This document shows positions 54,775 to 63,900 of a DNA stretch of 64,000 nucleotides, piece after piece. Location: contig JBFHIJ010000001.1 in the NCBI GenBank assembly GCA_041596515.1, positions 117,653 to 181,652 of the forward strand, read 5' to 3'. Each line of letters starts with the position of its first letter. The first letter of the stretch is position 1. Below the pieces are notes generated by a model. The model saw only the letters and a program-made list of their open reading frames with translations, did no database searches and was not told the origin of the DNA. This stretch comes from JBFHIJ01 sp041596515 (GTDB lineage Bacteria; Bacteroidota; Ignavibacteria; Kapaibacteriales; UBA2268). The position numbers and the translations under genes were made by a program.

Positions 54775-55569
54775 ATGCGATTAACCGGACTTTTTGGGAT
54801 ATTAGTTCTTTTTGCTTTGGCGTTTGTAAATGTAAACGCTCAGGATGCAGAACTTGATGATTTCTCTTTTGATACGGAAGAAATACAAACTGAAAAACCT
54901 GTATACTTTGCAATTGGTGGGGGATATGCAGCAAACTTTATATTTAACGACCCTGCACCCATAAATAATATCTTTGCAAAAGGCAATGCTGTTACGGGGT
55001 TTGAATTTCCCGAATTTACAAATACTGTAGTAATGCACGGTGCTACTGCTATCCTAAGCACTTATTATGTACCTAATACCAGAGTTGGATTCTTCTCACT
55101 GGGAGGGAATCAGTCTCAGGCTTATCAGCAGATTTTAGAAAATGAAGGCACTTACGACATGGACTTAAAATACAGCCAAAGCATTTTAGGTGGCAGTATT
55201 GATTACGGATTTATCCTTACTAAGTCTTTAGTAGTTTTACCGGGATTAGGTTTTGGGCATGGTAGCATGTCGCTGGAAGTTACTAAAACTAATGCTAACT
55301 ATGCGTGGGGCGATTTTGTAAATCCGAATGATGAAAACTTTATCAAAAGGGCAGAAACAGGCTATTGGTTTATACAGCCACAGCTTAATATAGAATATGC
55401 AGTTACAGGTGTTCTGGCTTTCAGAGTTAACGCCAACTACATACTACCTTTTGCACAGAAAGACTGGAAGTACAATAATAATAAAGAAGTTGCGAATACA
55501 CTTGATAATATCGAAACCAAAGGCTTTTCGGTTCAAGTAGGAATAATGGTAGGTTTATTTAATTATTAG
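54775..55569 (+). CDS. Outer-membrane beta-barrel protein of unknown function
   Basis: The function is not recognised. The 264 residues start with a signal peptide (MRLTGLFGILVLFALAFVNVNAQ) and an acidic stretch of about 20 residues, then alternating strands (FAIGGGYAANFIF, GGSIDYGFILTKSLVVLPGL, FSVQVGIMVGLFNY) ending in an aromatic residue. I chose the ATG at 54775, behind a GGAG site, over 54760. It is monocistronic. Confidence 0.75.
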   Translation: MRLTGLFGILVLFALAFVNVNAQDAELDDFSFDTEEIQTEKPVYFAIGGGYAANFIFNDPAPINNIFAKGNAVTGFEFPEFTNTVVMHGATAILSTYYVPNTRVGFFSLGGNQSQAYQQILENEGTYDMDLKYSQSILGGSIDYGFILTKSLVVLPGLGFGHGSMSLEVTKTNANYAWGDFVNPNDENFIKRAETGYWFIQPQLNIEYAVTGVLAFRVNANYILPFAQKDWKYNNNKEVANTLDNIETKGFSVQVGIMVGLFNY

Positions 55570-55589
55570 AAAAAAAGTCAAAAAAAAAC

Positions 55590-55620
55590 TTGACATATTT
55601 GCAAAAAACGCCTATATTTG
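55590..55620 (+). promoter_or_regulatory. Promoter of the tRNA gene
   Basis: TTGACA (55590-55595) and TATATT (55613-55618) are separated by 17 bases. The second box reads TATATTTG (55613-55620), an exact TAnnTTTG -7 element, with TTG 20 bases before it, as expected for the Bacteroidota primary sigma factor. It lies 41 bases before the tRNA. Confidence 0.75.
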
Positions 55621-55661
55621 TACTCTCTTTTAGAGACAGCTGAGATAAAACATCTCGCTCG

Positions 55662-55735
55662 GGGCCTGTAGCTCAGCTGGTTAGAGCTGCGGACTCATAA
55701 TCCGTCGGTCGGGGGTTCAAGTCCCTCCGGGCCCA
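55662..55735 (+). tRNA. tRNA with CAU anticodon (Met or Ile2)
   Basis: A full cloverleaf is present: acceptor stem GGGCCTG/CGGGCCC (one G-U type pair), D-arm GCTC/GAGC, anticodon stem GCGGA/TCCGT with loop CTCATAA (anticodon 55696-55698), T-arm GGGGG/CCCTC with TTCAAGT, discriminator A. The 3' CCA is not encoded. Acceptor pairs C4-G69 and C5-G68 are also features of lysidine-modified tRNA-Ile2, so elongator Met and Ile2 cannot be separated here. Confidence 0.95.
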
Positions 55736-55741
55736 CTTTAA

Positions 55742-55783
55742 AAAAAGAGCTAATTACTTACGCAAAAGTAGTTAGCTCTTTTT
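55742..55783 (+). terminator. Terminator after the tRNA gene
   Basis: GAGCTAATTACTT pairs with AAGTAGTTAGCTC (one mismatch-like pair), with an A-run before and a T-run after, 11 bases past the tRNA. Confidence 0.85.
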
Positions 55784-55983
55784 GCGTATAATTTGAGTTT
55801 TCTCTTTCCTTAATTAAACCCTTCATATAGAGTTTACCTGCATTCTTTATTTTATCCGGGTAATGATTAACTTATGATGGTTGGTAAAATTCTATAAATA
55901 TTTCGATTTATAATAATTGATTTTTGTACCTTGCCCCGAAAATTATGTACTATGAAATAAATATTGGTAAAAAAGGGATTCAA

Positions 55984-56910
55984 ATGAAAAATCTATTTCT
56001 ATTAATTGCTGTGTTTCTATATTCTTTTTCTTTTGGCAAAGCGAACAATCTTATTAATGATTCCACAGTAACTTTCATTTCTTATTGGGATAAAGGTGAG
56101 AGTTATGATTTTTTGCTTGAACAGAGTAAGCAGAAGTTTTCTGGTGACCCACTTATAGAAAATACTAATTCTTCTACCACATTTACGATGACTGTAGTAG
56201 ACTCGACAGAGAATGATTATGTTATTGAGTTTCTTTATGGCAACACAAGTACTGATGAAGAACTCAATCCAATTGAAAAAGTACTGAATAATCTGAAAAA
56301 TGGATTGAAATATAAATACCGGATCGGCAGTATGGGAGAGTTTCAGGAACTTATTAATTGGGAAGAAATCAGAGACGTCGCGAAGTCAATGATTGATACT
56401 ATAGCAGCTCAAAATGAAGAAGGTCCTCAAATGAAAATGTTCTATAGTAGTATCGCTGCATCTCTTAATAAAGAGTATTTAGAAGAAAGTTCAGATGAGA
56501 TTCAGTTCTATCATCTGCCTTTTGGATATGAATATGTTTTGAACAGTAAACGGGAGCAAATTACTAATTTATCTAATCCTTTAATTGGCAAACCAATTCC
56601 TGCTACATATTCGATTGAGCTGACTGATATAAATCAAGAAGAAGGCTGGTGCGAACTTCAAATCAATAAAACCATAAATAAAGAAGAATACAGTGAATAT
56701 CTTTCTGAGCTGATTCAAAAAATCTCTTCAGCAAATAGAAAAGAAAATGCAAATGATGAAATCGCAAATTTCGACATGTCAGACAATATGAGGTTTATAA
56801 TGGATTTAAACTCCGGCTGGATTTTATATTTTCAAAGAATAGAAACATCAGAAATTGGCAGTACTAAAAAAGTTAAAACAATGAGTATTAGTATGCAATT
56901 AGAAGATTAA
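55984..56910 (+). CDS. Secreted protein of unknown function
   Basis: The function is not recognised. The 308 residues begin with a signal peptide (MKNLFLLIAVFLYSFSFGKA); the longer frame from the TTG at 55924 is unlikely. The mature part alternates beta segments with acidic helices (ENDYVIEFLYGN, GLKYKYRIGSMGEFQELINW), a layout also seen in uncharacterised periplasmic Bacteroidota proteins. It is followed within 40 bases by the WG-repeat gene, so the two may be co-transcribed. Confidence 0.7.
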   Translation: MKNLFLLIAVFLYSFSFGKANNLINDSTVTFISYWDKGESYDFLLEQSKQKFSGDPLIENTNSSTTFTMTVVDSTENDYVIEFLYGNTSTDEELNPIEKVLNNLKNGLKYKYRIGSMGEFQELINWEEIRDVAKSMIDTIAAQNEEGPQMKMFYSSIAASLNKEYLEESSDEIQFYHLPFGYEYVLNSKREQITNLSNPLIGKPIPATYSIELTDINQEEGWCELQINKTINKEEYSEYLSELIQKISSANRKENANDEIANFDMSDNMRFIMDLNSGWILYFQRIETSEIGSTKKVKTMSISMQLED

Positions 56911-56949
56911 GAATTGAATCTTTTTAATGATAGTTTAGGGTGTAAAAGT

Positions 56950-58383
56950 ATGCAATTTTTCTTGTTTTCTATTTCTTTGTTGATATTTGCCTCACTTAAT
57001 TCTGAGGAATCAAGTACCACAGAAATATCTCCAGAATATGACCTCAAATGCCAGTCCATAGATGATTTTCACGAAAATTTAGCTTCTGCCAAGATTGAGG
57101 ATAAATATGGTTTTATAAATTCGACTGGAGATATTATTATACCGTTTGAATACGATAGTGTTAACTATTTTAGCAATGGGTACGTAGGAGTATGTAAGAA
57201 TGGCAAATGGGGTATAATAAACAAACATAATCAGTTAGTAATATCATATAAATATGATTTTGCATTTGCATATTACCATACTTTGTTTTTAGTAGTACAA
57301 AAAGGGAAAATTAACTATATCACAAGAGATGAAAATGATTTTATAAATTTTGAATACGATGAAGTAGATTGGTTTCGTAGTAATTACGCAAAAATTCGAA
57401 TTAATGGTAAATATGGCTATATAGATACTTTAGGAAACTTGGTAGTTCCTGCCAAGTACATACGTGCTTATGATGCTCAGCATGGTTGGATTTGGGCAAT
57501 AGATGCTGATAGCAATGATGTTTACATTCATATACCTTTAGATCAAAATTTTAATGATTTAGGACATGTCGGTCTTAAAGAAGGTGATTATATGTACATT
57601 AGGGAAGAAGACAAAGTGGGAGTGTTACATAGAAGCGGAAAATTTATTGCCCCTATAGAATTTAGAGAAATATTTCAATTTTCTGAAGGATATGCTACAG
57701 CTTATAAAGTGAGAAATGACAGTTTATTCAAGTATTATTTGGACACTCTCGGTAATCTTGTTGATGTAACGAGATATGATAGAATTTATAATTTTTACGA
57801 TGGATTTGCAAAGGTCAAGAAAGATAGTCTTTTTGGATTTATTAATACGAATGGAGTTGAAGTAGTAAAGTGTAGATACAAAAGTGCAATTTACTTTCAA
57901 AATGGGATTAGCTATATTGAGGTAGATGGTAGAAAAGGAGTTGTTGATACCCTTGGAAATGAAAAGTTTAATTTTGCTTCAAATATTGAAGATACACTTG
58001 TCAATGAACGCGATTCTGCCGGGTGGTATTTGAGTTATAAGTCAAGAAATATTCAGAGGAAAGAGTATTATGAACAGATGATTCCCAATAGCTTTGGACT
58101 GTTCATGATAAAACGGGACGGCAAATTCGGTTATATAGATTCTACGCTCAGTGTTGTTATTCCTGTTGAGTATGAAGTAAGCTACTATGGTGACTTTGAG
58201 TATAATGAACATGGACTTTTAATTCTTGAAAGAGATGGCAAAAAAGGAATTGTTGATAGACATAATAAAGTTGTTGTTCCATTCATCTTTGATAGGATTA
58301 ATCCTTTCGAAAATGGAATTGCTAGGGTATTTAAATCAGACAAATGTGGTATTATTGATACTACTGGTAGACATATATTTTGA
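56950..58383 (+). CDS. WG-repeat protein, exported
   Basis: A 477-residue repeat protein with a signal peptide (MQFFLFSISLLIFASLNS). WG-type repeats of about 35-50 residues recur, with cores such as KYGFINSTGDIIIPFEYD, KWGIINKHNQLVISYKYD, KYGYIDTLGNLVVPAKY, LFGFINTNGVEVVKCRY and KFGYIDSTLSVVIPVEY; I count about nine. WG repeats form beta-propeller-like or solenoid arrays of mostly unknown role. I chose the ATG at 56950 over the TTG at 56914. Confidence 0.85.
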   Translation: MQFFLFSISLLIFASLNSEESSTTEISPEYDLKCQSIDDFHENLASAKIEDKYGFINSTGDIIIPFEYDSVNYFSNGYVGVCKNGKWGIINKHNQLVISYKYDFAFAYYHTLFLVVQKGKINYITRDENDFINFEYDEVDWFRSNYAKIRINGKYGYIDTLGNLVVPAKYIRAYDAQHGWIWAIDADSNDVYIHIPLDQNFNDLGHVGLKEGDYMYIREEDKVGVLHRSGKFIAPIEFREIFQFSEGYATAYKVRNDSLFKYYLDTLGNLVDVTRYDRIYNFYDGFAKVKKDSLFGFINTNGVEVVKCRYKSAIYFQNGISYIEVDGRKGVVDTLGNEKFNFASNIEDTLVNERDSAGWYLSYKSRNIQRKEYYEQMIPNSFGLFMIKRDGKFGYIDSTLSVVIPVEYEVSYYGDFEYNEHGLLILERDGKKGIVDRHNKVVVPFIFDRINPFENGIARVFKSDKCGIIDTTGRHIF

Positions 58384-58493
58384 AAGTTCTTTTAAAATAA
58401 ACTCCGGGATGTGATACCAAACTCTCACATCCCACTTAGCCCCCCCAAAAAAAAAAGAAAGCACACACAACCCAAAGAAGCGGGGCGGATATT

Positions 58494-58521
58494 CAATTAG
58501 GAATTAGGAATTAGGAATTAC
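58494..58521. repeat. Four tandem heptamers
   Basis: Four 7-base units: CAATTAG, GAATTAG twice, GAATTAC. They lie just upstream of the open frame of the restriction-enzyme fragment and supply its upstream stop codon. A C-run and A-run (about 58440-58457) sit nearby. Such patches often mark a junction of inserted DNA. Confidence 0.85.
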
Positions 58522-59180
58522 GAGTTACTGCTACAACTCCTTTCTCTCCTCTCAAACCTCTCACAGATAAAATTGCGATTGACCGTAATCGCATAGGCGG
58601 AGAGAAAGGCAGAAAGCCTAACCTAAATATGGAAATAGTAAAGCAGATAGCGGATAAAATAGGGCTGAAGTTTACACTGGAAAAAGAAGAAACCGAGGGC
58701 ACATTTGCACCTATAGATATTTTGGATTATATCTACGCAGTGTTGCATTCGCCTGCTTACAGAGAAAAATATAAAGAATTTCTGAAAATAGACTTCCAAC
58801 GTGTGCCATACCCGAAAGACACGGAAACGTTTTGGGCATTGGCGGCACTCGGCAGGCAAATCAGAGAAATACACCTACTGGAAAGCCCTGTAGTAGAAGA
58901 GTACATCACCCAGTACCCGATAGACGGAGACAACACAGTAGCAAAGCCAACTTACCAAAAAGGCAAAGTCTACATAAACGACACCCAGTATTTCGACAAT
59001 GTTTCGCAGGTAGCCTGGGAGTTCTACATAGGCGGCTACCAACCCGCCCAAAAGTGGCTAAAAGACCGCAAAGGCAGAACGCTGGACTTTGAGGACATAC
59101 TTCACTATCAAAAAATGATAGTAGCCCTCACAGAGACAGACCGCCTAATGAAAGAAGTAGATAAGATTGGAGTAGAGTAA
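58515..59180 (+). pseudogene. 5'-truncated C-terminal fragment of a type ISP restriction-modification enzyme
   Basis: The frame is open from 58515 with no start codon until the ATG at 58629, but family-like sequence (RKPNLNMEIVKQIA) already begins about 30 bases before that ATG. So the ATG is internal and the N-terminal nuclease, helicase and methylase parts are gone. The remaining part matches the ISP specificity C-terminus: FAPIDILDYIYAVLHSPAYR, FLKIDFQRVPYPKD, WEFYIGGYQPAQKWLKDRKG and EDILHYQKMIVAL. GC is clearly higher than in the neighbours. It is probably an inactive relic. Confidence 0.85.
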
Positions 59181-59223
59181 TATCTTAAACCCGTTGATAC
59201 CTGGCGGGTTTAAGATATTACTC
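59175..59223. repeat. 19-bp perfect inverted repeat at the end of the relic
   Basis: GAGTAATATCTTAAACCCG (59175-59193) and its exact reverse complement (59205-59223) flank an 11-base loop. The left arm includes the stop codon of the fragment. No T-run follows, which argues against a plain terminator. Confidence 0.9.
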
Positions 59224-59423
59224 AAGTCACTAACAAAGTAATCAGTTAATAATATTTGATATCATTTTAGACTAAATAATAGTCCTAAAGATACCAGAGA
59301 TATGATTCAACCAACATATACAATCGTCTTATATCAAGTGCGATAAACTGGCTATAAATAATTCCTTCTATTTGGCTCTATTCTCCAAACATAAGATTAT
59401 ATTCTTCATCAATATTTTCATTA

Positions 59424-59975
59424 TTATTCTTTAGTAGAGATAATTTTTAAATTATTTGAAGTATTCATTTTTATAGCTAACTCAAACAGTAATTTGTATC
59501 TTTCTTTATTCGTCATATTCAAAAAATCAGATGATAATAAAGAATAGTATTCCTTTCCCTTAAATATTGAGTTTGTTATCAGATTACTTCCTCCAAAAGC
59601 AATAGGCTTCACAGAAGCAGATGTATTCTGTTCAGCTTGATTTGAATTACGAACAGCATCTTCATAATCTAAATATAGATTCTCATCTTTCCCAAGATAG
59701 AGAGGTTTTAGAAATTTATGCTTTTCATACTCCATGTTTACTGTCTCTAGCTTCAGTGTCTTATTTGGTTTTTCAGTAATAACTAACGTAAAAACTACAA
59801 CCCTATAATTATTACCCGAAACAATCAAAAATTTGAAACCTATGCCTTTATCTTTGACTTTAGCCGGATAATGTTTCATCAGATAAACCTGCTCAGACTT
59901 ATCAAGAGTATTACTTCTTAGACTACAACTCAATATTCCAACTAAAATTACAATTATTACTATTCTAAATCTCAT
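59424..59975 (-). CDS. Lipoprotein of unknown function
   Basis: The function is not recognised. The 183 residues begin with a lipoprotein signal ending in GILSCSL (cleavage before Cys17). The mature part alternates strands (YRVVVFTLVITEK, KTLKLETVNMEYEKH) and has an Asn/Ser-rich patch near residue 115. It is AT-rich like the core genome, unlike the restriction relics on both sides. Confidence 0.6.
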   Translation of the reverse strand: MRFRIVIIVILVGILSCSLRSNTLDKSEQVYLMKHYPAKVKDKGIGFKFLIVSGNNYRVVVFTLVITEKPNKTLKLETVNMEYEKHKFLKPLYLGKDENLYLDYEDAVRNSNQAEQNTSASVKPIAFGGSNLITNSIFKGKEYYSLLSSDFLNMTNKERYKLLFELAIKMNTSNNLKIISTKE

Positions 59976-60052
59976 TATTCTTACCCTCTTAGAATTGACA
60001 TGGTTTATTATAAAATTTGACCCGCTCCATTACAACTGAGATTTATAATATC

Positions 60053-60262
60053 TTACACTCTAAAACTTTTTACGTTGAAAAAAAAATGATAATAATGTAA
60101 AATTATTTCGACGATGACTGATTCGACTTTATCATCATGGAATTTATCACCCCATTTATCACAGGATTTGTTCAATGTCATAATCGTAGATATTTTCTCG
60201 TATCTTGCTACTATAAGCCTGAAGAAAAATGAAGCAGTCTTCTTTTCAAGAAGGGGTGTCAC
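60053..60262 (-). pseudogene. Degenerate IstB-like ATPase fragment (IS21 family)
   Basis: The 69-residue frame matches the C-terminal part of IstB, the transposition helper of IS21 elements: FFRLIVARYEKISTIMTLNK, CDKWGDKFHDDK and VIVEIILHYYHFFFNVKSFR correspond to the family blocks FF-LI-xRYEx-STI-T-NK, EWGE-F-DD and ILDRLLHHSHV-NI-G-SYR. The Walker A and B parts and istA are absent, and conserved positions are eroded (DRLLHHSH became EIILHYYH). It starts with GTG inside a hairpin and is not expected to function. Confidence 0.75.
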
Positions 60263-60610
60263 GAAGTGACGGGTAGTTTGTTTTTTATACGATCACTCTA
60301 ACTCTGTAAAGTGAAGGTGAATCTAGTTTTCCATTTTCAACTCTAGAGCCTGAAAGGCTCAGAGACATAGTCCATGGCAACGCTGTGGGGCAGCTTTTAT
60401 CTGCGATATTTTCAAGAGATCTGCACTACTTTTTCCATTTCTTTTTCTTTTTTTTGCGGTAAAAAAGCAAAAGAAACGGAAACCAAAGAAAAAGAAAAAA
60501 GAACGCTTTCCTCCAATTCTCATTCTATGATTTTGCAGCCTTGTTTCTTGCAATATTATCCTCAAGTCCCCTTTGACAAAGGAGATTTAGGGGATTTCCT
60601 CTCCACCTCT
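60263..60610. other. Gene-free stretch with a cluster of repeat-like hairpins
   Basis: No credible gene. Small hairpins and symmetric words follow each other: GTCAC-GAA-GTGAC (60258-60270), GAGCC-TGAAA-GGCTC (60346-60360), CCATGGCAACGCTGTGG (about 60372-60388), a T-rich/A-rich pair (about 60440-60510), and CCCCTTTGACAAAGG followed by AGATTTAGGGGATTT (about 60568-60597). The last resembles a dispersed repeat common in bacterial intergenic DNA. Confidence 0.65.
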
Positions 60611-60766
60611 CTAACCCTCATTCTCTATTATACTTATCTCTTCTTCTGTTAAATCATATAACTTATAGACCAGCCTGTCTATTTCTGCTTCCGCTGCGCT
60701 TGTGTCTGCTTTTGCGTCCGCTTTCTTAGCAACGAGGTTGTTAGCCAGTAATATTAAACAGAAAAA
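60611..60766 (-). pseudogene. Orphan C-terminal tail of an Eco57I/type IIG restriction-modification enzyme
   Basis: Directly after the zinc-ribbon stop the same frame stays open for 51 codons. From codon 8 it reads LANNLVAKKADAKADTSAAE, then EIDRLVYKLYDLTEEEISII and a stop at 60611-60613. This is the typical end of Eco57I-class methylase/nuclease proteins, where paired-residue AEIDRLVYxLYxLTEEEI is highly recurrent. The complete enzyme upstream ends differently (DDLVGPLYGLNKEEIEFIKN), so this tail is from a second or former version. Its GC resembles the 5' part of the enzyme gene. Confidence 0.85.
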
Positions 60767-60933
60767 TTACTTATAAGTTGTACCGTTGCATTTAGGGCAA
60801 GGTGGTAAAGCATCAGATTTATCGTTTAAAATGACTGTTTGTCCGCATTTAATACATGTGTATACACCAATTCCTGGTTTTTCTCCTGTTTTAGGCATAA
60901 TTACCTCCTACATGTGCTGGCTAACAATCCTCG
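60733..60933. repeat. Imperfect inverted repeat flanking the zinc-ribbon gene
   Basis: CGAGGTTGTTAGCCAG (60733-60748) is repeated in inverse at 60917-60933 as CTGGCTAACAATCCTCG, identical but for one inserted base. The arms enclose 168 bases that contain the zinc-ribbon gene. One arm lies in the orphan tail, the other at the stop of the restriction gene. Confidence 0.75.
60767..60898 (-). CDS. 43-residue zinc-ribbon protein
   Basis: A small protein, MPKTGEKPGIGVYTCIKCGQ then TVILNDKSDALPPCPKCNGT and TYK. Two CxxC pairs (Cys15/Cys18 and Cys34/Cys37) form a rubredoxin-like zinc ribbon. The MPKTGEKPG opening is a recurrent family of short accessory proteins; no precise role is known. An exact AGGAGG site sits 6 bases before the ATG. 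The gene lies 22 bases after the restriction-modification gene on the same strand, so it is co-transcribed with it. Confidence 0.85.
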   Translation of the reverse strand: MPKTGEKPGIGVYTCIKCGQTVILNDKSDALPPCPKCNGTTYK

Positions 60934-63900
60934 TCTACATTATCTATGCGAAATTCAATTTCATAGTTCTTTATAAATTCGATTTCTTCTTTGTTTAATC
61001 CATAAAGTGGACCTACTAAATCATCAATTTTATCTATTAAAGATTTTGATTTTCTCGCAAAAAAAGTTTGCACACCTCTACTATCAATAGATGCATTTTT
61101 GAATAAATCTATTTCATATAGATCAAACAATGTGTTTATATTTTGCAAAATAGTGGAGTCAATATTATCTATCGGTATGTAAAAATGAAATAAATCATTG
61201 TTTCTTAAGTCTAATGTGTTGGAATATACTTGATAAAACCAATAAAATAAACTTGAACTGAGTATGGCAGCAATATATTTTTGATATTGTGGTGCCACAA
61301 GAAACTGTTTCTCTTTTGATGAATTAGTTGTTTTGCTTGTTATGATTAAATAATATCTTCCACCTGTAGATCTGTAATATACAGGTTGACCATTTTCTAA
61401 TATCAAACTGTCTAGCTTTGTTTTTCTTTGAATTTTATCCAATATATCAATTTCGATTGGTAAACCTATCTTTGCAAATCTACCAAACATGGTATAATTT
61501 TGTGATTCGATAAAAGATAAACTATTGACCACTTCTTCGACAGAAACTTCTTTATACCACTTGTTGACTTTTGTAGTTAAAATTTTGCATTGATTTGTTG
61601 ATTCCTTTGATGCAAGTAAGACAGCAACGCGTTGATCTGCATTCTCAAAAATTTTATTCGGTCTGTTTGAATAAGAAGAAATATAGATTTCTGAACAATT
61701 GTTTTTTAAAAAATAATGTTGCGAACTCATCGAATCTCCAGATGTAATTGCTAAAGGAACAATTACGCCAACCTTACCTGATATGTGACTTAACTGTATA
61801 GATCTTTCTATGAAAAGAGAGTAAGTGTCTAAGGAACCTTTTAAACCAGAAGAAGTCTTAGAGGTTAGATAATTACCTTTGAAGTATTGTTTAAATATTT
61901 TATTTAAGTCGATTCCATACGGCGGATTACCAATAACGGCATCAAAGCCAATGAAGTTGCCGTCTTCATCCAGCACCTCAGGGAATTCGAAACGCCACTC
62001 AAAAGCATTTGAGTATAGAGTTTTTTGCTTTTCGTCGTACTGCTTGCTAAGCTCAGTGAGTTCCAGCATCAATTTGTCGTAGGTTTTCTTCCATTCATCA
62101 TAGTACCAGCTTTTGTCGGCTGAGCTTTCGTGTTCTTTCAGCTTCGCCTCAGTAGCTCTGATCTTTTTGTATATGTCATCACTCGGATTCGCAAGCGCGG
62201 AAAACTGATTTTTAAGAAATTCAATATCTTTCCTTGCCTTCTGCCTAACTGCTTTTTGGGAAGTAGTTTTATAAATCAGCACCTGATCTTTGTATTTATT
62301 GGTGATGCTGCGGAAAGTGTTCCTTTGCCCGGCACTAACCTGACTTTGCTTATCATGCAAATCAAATCGGCTGACAAGCGAGTTGCCACATTTGATATTA
62401 ATATCAATATTAGGCAGAGTTTCAAGCTGAGTATATTTGGAAATCTCAGTGTAGTAAGTGTTTTTAAGCAGCTCAATCCACAGACGCAGGCGGCAGATAT
62501 TCACAGAGTTAGGGTTAATATCCACACCAAAGAGGCAGTTTTCGATTATAGTCTGCTTCTCATGGAAAAGTGTTTCCTGTAGCAGTTGTTGATTATTTGT
62601 ATTTACGGGATTGCCGCTTGTGTTTATCTTATATTCAAAAATATCTTCGTCGCCGTCGGTAACAACCAGCTCATCATTTTGAATTTCAATTTTATAATCC
62701 TTGACTCTCTTTTCTGTGCCGTGGTAGCAAAGCACGCCAATCTCAGATTTAAGAGAGATTATCTCATTCAGCGCAGAAACCAGAAAGTGTCCCGAACCCA
62801 CAGCGGGATCGCAAACTTTAATGCTGTTTATAATATCATTAGCTTCTTTGAGATCATCAATTTTGTTATAAAGCTGATCAATATTATCGCACTGCCAGCC
62901 CTTAACATCTTTGAATTTTTGCAGCACAGCCCGGAGAATAGTTTCCCGGCAGATGTACATAGTAATATAGCCGGGAGTAAAGAAAGAACCTTCTTTATAG
63001 CCGTTAATTTTTTCAAAGATTAGACCCAAAACAGAGGCATTTATAAGGCTCTTTTTATCTTCCTTAACATCTTCTGCACCTTCGGAGGAAAAATCATAAG
63101 CATCAAGAAACTTAAACAGATATTCCAAAATAGGCATATCCCCGGAGAGGCGTTTACCCTGATCATCTTTCAGCACAGTTTGGCTGTAGAGTTTGAGCTT
63201 ATATCTATCGCGCAGGCTATTAATTCGGATAGCCTTGCTTTCTATGGGGCTAATCTCAAACAGTGAGCTATTAAGATAAGGCAACTGTTTGAAAGCTTTG
63301 CGGATGTCATCATCACGTTCATCAATCGTTTTAGCCAGCACCCCAAAGAAAAGCTCATTCAGATCATCAAATTCCTGAATAATATTATAATCCAGAAATC
63401 TGATAGACTTCTCGTTATTATGATAAGAAAGAAGCTGAGCTTCCAGAAGCTTTAAAAATAGAATTCGGTTAATCCAGGTAATATTCAGCTCAAGAGCAAT
63501 AGTAAAGAGCTGTTCTTCTTTTGTTTCGCCAAACTCTTCAACATTGGCAATATTACTTAGAATATCCTCAGTTTTAAGATTTTTGATAGTATTTTCAATC
63601 AGAGAGCCATTGCTGCGGTTTTTATCATTAACTCTGCTGATCAGCTTTTTACCTTTATCAGAGACCTCTTCCAGACCGATAAGGTGGAGTAGTTCAAAAT
63701 AGAACTGTTTATTAAGAGAGTTGGAATCATTAGCAAACGCCTCTTTAATAAGAGTCGGAGGCGAAAAAAGCTTAAAAAGAGCAATTAGTTTTTTGCTGTT
63801 ATCATTATCAAATTCATGCTGATAATCTCTGATATCAAAGTAAGTGCAGTTAAGCTCCTTGTCCGAATCATTAATAAACGGCTTTGCAATTTCATTATAA

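Noticed and set aside
58832..59092. 86-codon alternative frame within the ISP fragment
   Set aside because: It is a shadow of the recognised restriction-enzyme frame; its Arg/Pro-rich translation is typical of an out-of-frame reading of higher-GC DNA.
60374..60652. 92-codon plus-strand frame (SFFCGKKAKETETKEKEK and similar)
   Set aside because: It is made of low-complexity A/T runs and repeat-like hairpins, with no family resemblance, and overlaps the orphan restriction tail on the other strand.
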